NCBI GenBank assembly: GCA_963839955.1 | Contig: CAWIXB010000001.1 | Span: 1,984,001 to 2,048,000, forward strand | Length of the DNA stretch: 64,000 nt | Direction of reading: 5' to 3' | Source of the DNA: CAWIXB01 sp963839955 | GTDB lineage: Bacteria; Actinomycetota; Actinomycetes; JACCUZ01 | Shown here: piece by piece, positions 57,724 to 64,000 of the stretch | How the letters are laid out: each line of letters opens with the position of its first letter | Numbering within the stretch: the first letter of the stretch is position 1 | Made by a program: the position numbers and the translations under genes | Notes under the pieces: generated by a model | Databases searched by the model: none | Told to the model about the DNA's origin: nothing | Seen by the model: the letters and a program-made list of their open reading frames with translations, nothing else

Positions 57724-58658
57724 GGCCGGCCCCGCTCGGTCTCGCTGCGCTCGAGCAGGAACGTGAGCAGCGCCTTCTGCGCGTGCAGCCGGTTCTCGGC
57801 CTCGTCCCAGACGGCACTCTGTGGGCCGTCGATGACCGCGGCGGCGATCTCCTTGCCGCGGTAGGCGGGCAGGCAGTGCAGGACGATCGCACCGGGGTCG
57901 GCGATGGCCAGCGCCGCCTCGTCGACGGCATAGGCCAGGAACGGTGCCTCCCGTCCCTCGGCCTCCTGGCCCATCGACACCCAGGTGTCGGTGGCGAGCA
58001 CGTCGGCGTGGGCGGCCGCCTCCTTCGGGTCACGCACGTGGACCGCCGAGCCACCCGTCGTGTCCGCGATCTGCTGCGCGCGCGCGAGGATCGCCGGGTC
58101 GGGGTCGAACCCGTCGGGCGAGCCGACGCGCACGTGCATGCCCGCGACCGCGCCGCCGAGCAAGTAGGAGTGCGCCATGTTGTTGGCGCCGTCGCCGAGG
58201 TAGGTCAACGTCAGGCCCGCCAGGTGGCCCTTGCGCTCCCGCACGGTCTGCAGGTCGGCGAGGATCTGGCAGGGGTGGAACTCGTCGGTCAGTGCGTTAA
58301 CGACCGGCACCCGGCTCACCGCGGCCATTGCCTCGATGCGTTCCTGGCCGAACGTGCGCCACACGATGGCCGCGCACTGCCGCTCGAGCACGCGGGTGGT
58401 GTCCTCGATGGACTCGCCGCGGCCGAGCTGGCTCGACTGCGCGTCGATGACCAGCGGGTAGCCGCCGAGCTCGGCGACGCCCACGGAGAACGACACCCGG
58501 GTGCGCGTCGAGTGCTTGTCGAACACGACGGCGACCGCGCGCGGCCCCGACAGCGGCTGCAGGGCCGGGCGGTCAGCCTTCATCCGGTCGGCGAGGTCGA
58601 GCACCTCGGCCTGCTCTGCCGGCGTCAGGTCGTCGTCGCGAAGGAAGTGCCTCGGCAT
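57720..58658 (-). CDS. argF: Ornithine carbamoyltransferase
   Basis: 312 aa. The carbamoyl-phosphate motif is FDKHSTRTRVSFSVG, the substrate motif DEFHPCQILADLQTV, and the ornithine motif IVLHCLPAYRGKEIAAAVI. LTLTYLGDGANNMAHSYLLG is the domain-2 signature. The ATG at 58658 is 2 bp after the argD stop. It makes citrulline from ornithine. Confidence 0.97.
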   Translation of the reverse strand: MPRHFLRDDDLTPAEQAEVLDLADRMKADRPALQPLSGPRAVAVVFDKHSTRTRVSFSVGVAELGGYPLVIDAQSSQLGRGESIEDTTRVLERQCAAIVWRTFGQERIEAMAAVSRVPVVNALTDEFHPCQILADLQTVRERKGHLAGLTLTYLGDGANNMAHSYLLGGAVAGMHVRVGSPDGFDPDPAILARAQQIADTTGGSAVHVRDPKEAAAHADVLATDTWVSMGQEAEGREAPFLAYAVDEAALAIADPGAIVLHCLPAYRGKEIAAAVIDGPQSAVWDEAENRLHAQKALLTFLLERSETERGRP

Positions 58659-58660
58659 CC

Positions 58661-59851
58661 TCAGGTGCTCCTTCCGGCCGCGTCGAGCACCTCGGGCAGC
58701 ACGCCGACGAAGGCGTCGGCCTGCGCCTCGGTGAGCACCAGGGGCGGCACCAGGCGCAGCACGTCCGGCGCGACAGCGTTGACGAGAAAGCCGCGCTGCT
58801 GCGCCTGCTTCACGGCGTACGGCGCGATCTCGGCCGCGAGCACGACGCCCAGCATCAGCCCGGCGCCGCGGACGGACCGGACGAGCGGGTGGCCGAGAGC
58901 CGTGATGGCGTCGGTGATGCGTTGCCCGAGAGCGGTCGCGCGGGCGCAGAGGTCGTCGCGCTCGATGGTGTCGAGCACCGCGTGCGCCGCGGCGCAGGAC
59001 AGCGGGTTGCCGCCGAACGTCGTGCCGTGCTGACCGGGCGCCAGCAGGTCGGCCGCGTCGCCGAAGGCGATGCACGCGCCGATGGGCAGGCCGCCGCCCA
59101 GGCCCTTCGCGAGAGTGACCACGTCCGGTTCCGCGCCCTGCGCGGTGTGCGCGAACCACGCGCCGGTGCGCCCGATGCCGGTCTGCACCTCGTCGAGCAC
59201 CAGCAGCGCGCCACGCGCGTGAGCCTGCGAGCCCGCGGCGGCGAGGTAGCCGGGCGGCGCGGGGATGACGCCACCCTCGCCGAGTACCGGCTCCAGGAAG
59301 ACGGCGGCCGTCTCGTTGTCGACGACGGACTTCAGCGCCGTCTCGTCGCCGTAGGGAACGAAAGACACGCCGCCGGGCAGCGGCTCGAACGGCGCACGCT
59401 TGGCCGGCTGGCCGGTGAGGGCGAGAGCGCCCATCGTGCGCCCGTGGAACGACCCCTCCGCCGCCACCACGTGAACACGGCCGGTACGCCGGGCCAGCTT
59501 GAACGCCGTCTCGTTGGACTCGGCGCCGGAGTTGCAGAAGAACACGCGGCCCTCGCGGCCGAGCAGTCCGAGCAGCCGCTCGGCCAGCACGAGGGACGGC
59601 TCGTTCGCGACGAGGTTCGACGTGTGGCCGAGGGTCGCGACCTGACGGGTGACCGCCTCGACAACGGCCGGGTGGGCATGGCCGAGGGCGTTGACCGCGA
59701 TGCCGGCCACCAGGTCGACGTACTCGTTGCCCTCGTCGTCCCACACCCGCGCACCGTCGCCGCGCACCAACGTCAGCGGCGGAGCCGCGTACGTCGCCAT
59801 CATCACGTCCGACCACCGCGGCAGGACCTGGTTCGCTCGCGCCTCGGTCAT
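58661..59851 (-). CDS. argD: Acetylornithine aminotransferase
   Basis: 396 aa PLP enzyme. The PLP lysine is in VVTLAKGLGGGLPIGACIAF. LDEVQTGIGRTGAWFAHTAQ and SFHGRTMGALALTGQPAK are family-specific, and NSGAESNETAFKLARRTGR binds cofactor phosphate. The ATG at 59851 overlaps the argB stop by one base (TGATG). It provides N-acetylornithine for argJ. Confidence 0.97.
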   Translation of the reverse strand: MTEARANQVLPRWSDVMMATYAAPPLTLVRGDGARVWDDEGNEYVDLVAGIAVNALGHAHPAVVEAVTRQVATLGHTSNLVANEPSLVLAERLLGLLGREGRVFFCNSGAESNETAFKLARRTGRVHVVAAEGSFHGRTMGALALTGQPAKRAPFEPLPGGVSFVPYGDETALKSVVDNETAAVFLEPVLGEGGVIPAPPGYLAAAGSQAHARGALLVLDEVQTGIGRTGAWFAHTAQGAEPDVVTLAKGLGGGLPIGACIAFGDAADLLAPGQHGTTFGGNPLSCAAAHAVLDTIERDDLCARATALGQRITDAITALGHPLVRSVRGAGLMLGVVLAAEIAPYAVKQAQQRGFLVNAVAPDVLRLVPPLVLTEAQADAFVGVLPEVLDAAGRST

Positions 59852-60756
59852 CAGGGCGTCACCTGCGTTCCGACACCCTCGTCGGTGAACATCTCGACGA
59901 GCAGCGCGTGCGGCACCCGTCCGTCGATGACGTGCGCCTTCGGCACGCCACCGCGTACAGCGCGCAGGCAGGCCGCCATCTTGGGGACCATCCCGGTCGC
60001 CAGGGTGGGCATGAGCGCCTCCAGGGCGTCGGCGTCGATGGTGCTGATGACATCGTCGGCCTCCGCGACCCTGCCGCTGGCGGGCCAGTCGGCGTAGAGC
60101 CCTTCGACATCGGTGAGCACCACGAGCTTCTCCGCCTCGAGTGCCACTGCCAGGGCGGCGGCTGCCGTGTCTGCGTTGATGTTGAAGATGTGGCCGCCCT
60201 CCGCCTGCGGGCTGCGGGCGATGCTGGAGACGACGGGGATGCGACCGTCGGCCACCAGCCCGTGCACGACCCCTGGCTGCACCGACGAAACGTCACCGAC
60301 CCGGCCGAGGTCGACGAGCTCGCCGTCGACGGTGATCTCGTGCTGTTCGGCGGTGAACAGGTTGCCGTCCTCGCCGGACAGGCCGATCGCGAGCGGTCCG
60401 TGCGCGTTGATGAGGTTGACGATCTCGCGCTGCACCTGTCCGACGAGCACCATCCGCACGACGTCCATCGTCTCCGGGGTGGTGACGCGATGGCCGGACT
60501 CGAAGACCGACTCGATGCCGAGACGCTCGAGGTGCGCGGTGATCTGCGGGCCGCCGCCGTGCACGATGACGGGTCGCAGCCCGGCGTACCGCATGAACAC
60601 GACGTCCTCGGCGAACGCCCGCTGCAGGCCGACGTCGGTCATCGCGTTGCCGCCGTACTTCACCACGACGGTGCGGCCCTGGAAGCGCTCGAGCCACGGC
60701 AGCGCCTCGACGAGCAGCGACGCCTTCTCGAGGGCGGCCTGGTGACGGGAGCTCAT
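59851..60756 (-). CDS. argB: Acetylglutamate kinase
   Basis: 301 aa. It phosphorylates N-acetylglutamate. RTVVVKYGGNAMTDVGLQRA, RPVIVHGGGPQITAHLERLG, GHIFNINADTAAAALAVALE and LVVLTDVEGLYADWP are the standard blocks. Actinobacterial enzymes of this group can be feedback-inhibited by arginine. The ATG at 60756 overlaps the argJ stop (ATGA). Confidence 0.97.
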   Translation of the reverse strand: MSSRHQAALEKASLLVEALPWLERFQGRTVVVKYGGNAMTDVGLQRAFAEDVVFMRYAGLRPVIVHGGGPQITAHLERLGIESVFESGHRVTTPETMDVVRMVLVGQVQREIVNLINAHGPLAIGLSGEDGNLFTAEQHEITVDGELVDLGRVGDVSSVQPGVVHGLVADGRIPVVSSIARSPQAEGGHIFNINADTAAAALAVALEAEKLVVLTDVEGLYADWPASGRVAEADDVISTIDADALEALMPTLATGMVPKMAACLRAVRGGVPKAHVIDGRVPHALLVEMFTDEGVGTQVTP

Positions 60757-61904
60757 GTCGAGTACGCCGAGTTCTCGAGGACGTACGCCGCGGTGAGGTC
60801 GTTCGTCCAGACGGTGGCCTCGTCGTCTCCCGCGGCCAGGTCGACGGTGATCGTGACCTGGCGTCCGGACAGGTCGCACTTGGACCGGTCCTCGGCCGCA
60901 GTGCCGTCGCGGCACACCCACACGCCGCCGAGAGCGACGGCCACCTGGTCGGGCTCGAACGCCGCGTCGGTGGTGCCGACCGCAGCGAGCACCCGCCCCC
61001 AGTTGGGGTCCTCGCCGTGCAGCGCGCACTTGAGCAGGTTGCTGCGTGCGACAGCGCGCGCGGCGGTGACGGCATCGGCCTCGCTCGCGGCGCGGGTGAC
61101 GGTCACGGACACGGTCTTGCTGGCGCCCTCGGCGTCGTCCACGAGTTGACGGGCCAGGTCGGCGCACACCGAGGTGACCGCTTCGGCCAGCACGGTCTCG
61201 TCGGGGCGCACTCCGGATGCTCCCGACGCGAGCAGCAGGACCGTGTCGTTGGTGGACATGCAGCCGTCGGAGTCGACCCGGTCGAAGGTCGTCGCGGTGG
61301 CACGCCGCAGGACGCGGTCGAGCACGTCTGGCTCGACCTCGGCGTCGGTGGTCACGACGGCGAGCATGGTGGCGAGCCCGGGTGCGAGCATTCCGGCGCC
61401 CTTGGCCATGCCGCCGACCACGAAGCCGGACGCCTCGGCGACCGCCTGCTTGGGCACGGTGTCGGTGGTCATGATGGCACGCGCCGCCTCGTCGCCACCG
61501 GCCTCGGTGAGCAGCGGCGTGGCCTCGTCGACGCCGGCGAGCAGCTGGTTCATCGGCAGCCGCTCGCCGATCAGGCCGGTCGAGCAGACCGCGACATCGG
61601 TAGGAGAGACGCCGAGCGCCTCGCCTACCCACTCCGCGGTGGCGTGCGTGTCCTGGAAACCCTCCGGCCCGGTGCAGGCGTTGGCACCGCCGGAGTTGAG
61701 CACGACCGCGTCGACCCGGCCGTCGGCGACCGCCTGCTGAGTCCACAGCACCGGAGCAGCCTTGATGCGGTTGGCCGTGAACACGCCGGCGGCTGCCATG
61801 GCCGGGCCGTCGTTGACGACGAGCGCGAGGTCGAGCAGACCGCTGGTCTTGAGCCCCGCGGCCACGCCGATCGCCCGGAAGCCCGCAGCCGCCGTGACAC
61901 TCAC
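60753..61904 (-). CDS. argJ: Glutamate N-acetyltransferase/amino-acid acetyltransferase
   Basis: 383 aa. It recycles the acetyl group between acetylornithine and glutamate. The self-cleavage Thr is in MAKGAGMLAPGLATMLAVVT. LNSGGANACTGPEGFQDTHA and FDRVDSDGCMSTNDTVLLLA are typical, and the C terminus is TNDLTAAYVLENSAYST. The GTG at 61904 overlaps the argC stop (GTGA). Confidence 0.97.
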   Translation of the reverse strand: MSVTAAAGFRAIGVAAGLKTSGLLDLALVVNDGPAMAAAGVFTANRIKAAPVLWTQQAVADGRVDAVVLNSGGANACTGPEGFQDTHATAEWVGEALGVSPTDVAVCSTGLIGERLPMNQLLAGVDEATPLLTEAGGDEAARAIMTTDTVPKQAVAEASGFVVGGMAKGAGMLAPGLATMLAVVTTDAEVEPDVLDRVLRRATATTFDRVDSDGCMSTNDTVLLLASGASGVRPDETVLAEAVTSVCADLARQLVDDAEGASKTVSVTVTRAASEADAVTAARAVARSNLLKCALHGEDPNWGRVLAAVGTTDAAFEPDQVAVALGGVWVCRDGTAAEDRSKCDLSGRQVTITVDLAAGDDEATVWTNDLTAAYVLENSAYST

Positions 61905-62938
61905 GGCGCCACCCCCGCGACCGGCAGGCCGGTCGTCTCGTCGAGGCCGAGCACGAGGTTGGCGTTCTGCAGCGCCTGGCCCGCAGCGCCTTTCACGAGG
62001 TTGTCGATCGCGGTGATCACGACGGCGCGGCCGCTGTGCGTGTCCGCGGCGGCCTGCACGTGCACGCTGTTGCTGCCGAGAGTGGCCGCCGTACTCGGCC
62101 AGGCGCCTTCGGGCAGCAGGTGGACGAACGGCTCTGTCGCATACGCCGCGTGCAGCGCCTCGCGAAGAGTCTCGGTCGTCGTACCCGGGGCGAGGCGCGC
62201 GGTCGACGTGGCGAGGATGCCGCGCGACATGGGTGCGAGCGTCGGCGTGAACGACAGCGTGACCGTTGTTTCGGCGGCGGCGCTCAGACTCTGCTCCATC
62301 TCGGGCGTGTGCTGGTGTGCGCCGCCCGCCTTGTAGGCGCTGACCGCGCCCATGACCTCGCTGCCCTGCAGGTTCGCCTTGGTCCCCCGGCCGGCACCCG
62401 ACGTACCGGAGGCCGCGACCACCACGACGTCGACGGGCTCGACAAGTCCGGCGGCGAGCAGCGGCGCGAGGCCGAGCGCCACTGCCGTCGGATAGCAGCC
62501 GGGGTTCGCCACCCGGTGCGCACCGGCGAGCCGCGCGCGACAGCCGGCGAGCTCGGGCAGGCCGTAGACCCACGAACCGGCGTGCGCACCGCCGTAGTAG
62601 GTGGACCACGCCTCTTCGTCGGTCAGCCGGAAGTCGGCGCCGAGGTCGATGACGGGCAGGTCAGGTGGCAGCTGGGCGACCAGGCTCGCGGACTCGCCAT
62701 GGGGCAGCGCTAGGAACACGATGTCGGCAGTGGTCAGTGTGGCGGCGCTGGTCGTGACGAAGGACGTGCCAGCGAGCTGGGCAAGCTGCGGGTGAAGGTC
62801 GGTGACCGGCCGGCCGGCGCTCGAGCCCGCCGCGACCGAGCCGATCTCGAGGTCCGGATGACCCAGGAGCAGCCGCAGCAGCTCGCCGCCTGCGTAGCCG
62901 CTGGCACCCGCCACCGCCGCCGTCTGACCCATACGCAT
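61901..62938 (-). CDS. argC: N-acetyl-gamma-glutamyl-phosphate reductase
   Basis: 345 aa. The NADP-binding N terminus is AAVAGASGYAGGELLRLLLG. The catalytic Cys is in VANPGCYPTAVALGLAPLLA, and the His in the region near HQHTPEMEQSLSAAAETTVT. I start at the ATG at 62938, with a GGCGAGG ribosome-binding site nine bases away; an ATG at 62932 (MGQ) is possible. It begins the eight-gene arginine operon. Upstream are the candidate ArgR sites and a long inverted repeat. Confidence 0.96.
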   Translation of the reverse strand: MRMGQTAAVAGASGYAGGELLRLLLGHPDLEIGSVAAGSSAGRPVTDLHPQLAQLAGTSFVTTSAATLTTADIVFLALPHGESASLVAQLPPDLPVIDLGADFRLTDEEAWSTYYGGAHAGSWVYGLPELAGCRARLAGAHRVANPGCYPTAVALGLAPLLAAGLVEPVDVVVVAASGTSGAGRGTKANLQGSEVMGAVSAYKAGGAHQHTPEMEQSLSAAAETTVTLSFTPTLAPMSRGILATSTARLAPGTTTETLREALHAAYATEPFVHLLPEGAWPSTAATLGSNSVHVQAAADTHSGRAVVITAIDNLVKGAAGQALQNANLVLGLDETTGLPVAGVAP

Positions 62939-62966
62939 AAGTATGTGCCTCGCCGCATGGTCATGC
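62935..62966 (-). promoter_or_regulatory. Candidate ArgR operators ahead of argC
   Basis: Two AT-rich patches in GC-rich DNA lie around the argC start. One is a palindrome ATAC-GCATAA-GTAT (62931-62944) covering the start codon. The other is GCATG-GT-CATGC (62955-62966) just upstream. The spacing resembles the paired TGCAT-type ARG boxes of actinobacteria. Their identity is inferred. Confidence 0.4.
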
Positions 62967-63232
62967 AAATCGGAATTCGGCCCGCCGGCTACTCCGCCGG
63001 GCCCGACCCGAAGATCGCAACCAGGCCCCACAAAGAACTGAGGCACGGACGCGGGCCACGCTCGGGGTGGGCCGAACGGCGGGCAGCCAGGTCGGCGTTG
63101 TGGGGGCTGGTTGCGATCACCCAGGCGGGCGGGAGGAGAACGGGCGGGCCGAAGCCGGTCAAGCGGGCGGGAGAGAACGGGCGGGACGAGACCGGTAGGT
63201 CGGGCGGTCGACGTCGGGCAGGACGAGAACGG
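62939..63232. other. argC upstream intergenic region
   Basis: 294 bp holding the argC promoter and candidate ArgR sites, the long inverted repeat, and a purine-rich stretch of GGGCGGG/AGAACGGG direct repeats (63121-63215). No gene is seen. Confidence 0.6.
63013..63118. repeat. Long inverted repeat upstream of argC
   Basis: Arms at 63013-63033 and 63098-63118 pair over 21 bp with one mismatch (GATCGCAACCAG[G/C]CCCCACAA), separated by 64 bp. It lies between the stop of the upstream dehydrogenase and argC on the minus strand. It may be a terminator, a regulatory hairpin, or the ends of a small non-autonomous element. Confidence 0.75.
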
Positions 63233-64000
63233 TCAGGCGAGTGGGTCGTCGGTGGCGTAGGGCCGTAGCCGGAGCGTCCGGGCATCGTTGGCGCGCATGG
63301 CGTCGGCCTGCGCGACCAGGGCGTCGAGGTCGTCGCGGGCGGCATGGACGAATCGTCCGTGCAGCGCGTCGAGGTCACCGCGGGCGAAGCGCACCACCGC
63401 GCCCGTCATGTCCGCGACGGCGTTCCATGACTGTTCCTCCGGCGGGCCCCACATGGTCTCGGTCATGTCGGTGCGCACCAGGCCGGGGCTGAACTCGAGC
63501 ACCGTCACACCGGTGCTGTCGAGTGCGGCCGCGAGGGTTTCGGTGAGCCGGACGAGCGCTGTCTTCGAGACGGCGTAACCCGACCAGTCAGGCTGCGGTC
63601 GCAGACCCATGCCGCTGCCGACGTGCAGCACCCGCCCGCTCCCCCGCGCCACCATCGCGGGCAGCGCGGCGCTGGCGAGCAGGTAGGGACCGCGCAGGTT
63701 CGTCTCGACGACCCGCCACCAGTCGGACTCGTCGGCCTCCCAGGGCTTCGCCTTCGCGCGGTCGCGCGCTCCGGCGTTGGAGACCAGCAGGTCGATGGGC
63801 CCGAGGTCGCGCTCGATCGTCGAGACAGCGCCGCGGACCTGGGTCGACACGGTGACGTCGGCCGGGACCGCGACGGCCTTGACACCCAGCGTCGCGCACC
63901 CCGTCAAGGTCGCGTCGAGCGTGCCGCGGGTGCGCCCCACCAGCCCGACCCGCATCCCCTCGGCCGCCAGTGCCAGCGCGATCTCGCGGCCGATCCCCCG
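63233..64000 (-). CDS. Short-chain dehydrogenase/reductase (partial)
   Basis: The 5' end lies beyond the right edge; 255 residues are present. The visible start GIGREIALALAAEGMRVGLV is part of the glycine-rich cofactor motif. The NAG motif is in DLLVSNAGARDRAKAKPWEA, the catalytic triad in VGSGMGLRPQPDWSGYAVSK (Ser, Tyr, Lys), and FSPGLVRTDMTETMWG follows. It belongs to the classical SDR family; the substrate is unknown. It precedes the arginine operon on the same strand. Confidence 0.9.
   Translation of the reverse strand, partial: RGIGREIALALAAEGMRVGLVGRTRGTLDATLTGCATLGVKAVAVPADVTVSTQVRGAVSTIERDLGPIDLLVSNAGARDRAKAKPWEADESDWWRVVETNLRGPYLLASAALPAMVARGSGRVLHVGSGMGLRPQPDWSGYAVSKTALVRLTETLAAALDSTGVTVLEFSPGLVRTDMTETMWGPPEEQSWNAVADMTGAVVRFARGDLDALHGRFVHAARDDLDALVAQADAMRANDARTLRLRPYATDDPLA

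Overview
The window is chromosomal DNA of a high-GC actinomycete. The support is the G+C-rich, GTG-rich coding, leaderless-type promoters, a 16S-23S-5S rRNA operon with no spacer tRNA, a TCGAAC-N4-GTTCGA type SOS box, and long stretches that keep the gene order known from mycobacteria and related actinobacteria (argCJBDFRGH; mpg-tyrS; TPR-HAD-tlyA-nadK-recN-steA-mctB-pyrG-nudix; xerD-parA-scpA-scpB-rluB-cmk-der). A Propionibacteriales/Nocardioides-like host is plausible, but I cannot prove the genus by eye. Most genes are on the minus strand.

Bases 1-2986 hold the end of a tungsten/molybdenum module on the minus strand: a MobA-MoaD fusion, an aldehyde:ferredoxin oxidoreductase (AFOR), and the start of a NuoG/formate-dehydrogenase-like 2Fe-2S protein that runs off the left edge. 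Bases 3025-12695 are an accessory mix: nitronate monooxygenase, a divergent MocR regulator/YczE membrane protein pair, a decayed PEP-mutase-like gene, an orphan phage-type domain, a GAF-ANTAR regulator, a VOC protein, a DUF2278 protein, an AbrB transporter, a frameshifted DUF6326 gene, tRNA-Pro(GGG), and an MFS exporter with its ArsR-type regulator and palindromic operator.

Bases 13324-39061 are mainly conserved core. They cover ribosome assembly and modification (der, rluB, tlyA), nucleotide synthesis (cmk, pyrG, nadK), aromatic amino acids (aroH, tyrA), chromosome handling (parA, scpA, scpB, xerD, recN), cell envelope (steA, mctB) and alanine dehydrogenase. Insertions in this core include a DUF222-HNH nuclease whose start codon lies inside an SOS box, and two overlapping genes built from tandem repeats (36165-37135).

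Bases 39102-45304 are variable: a DUF1015 protein, a LysR regulator divergent from a deletion-ridden MFS pseudogene, an alpha/beta hydrolase, a methyltransferase, an SSB paralog and a TPR-like protein with a poly-Asp tail. The rRNA operon follows (about 45399-50962, minus strand) with a near-consensus promoter. Upstream of it are a serine hydrolase, tyrS, mpg and the complete arginine operon argC-J-B-D-F-R-G-H (53831-62938) with candidate ArgR sites. A partial short-chain dehydrogenase reaches the right edge.

The points most worth a second look are the MobA-MoaD fusion beside AFOR, the SOS-box/HNH overlap, a 21-bp repeat found three times just past gene stops, the tandem-repeat gene pair next to tlyA, and the long inverted repeat ahead of argC.
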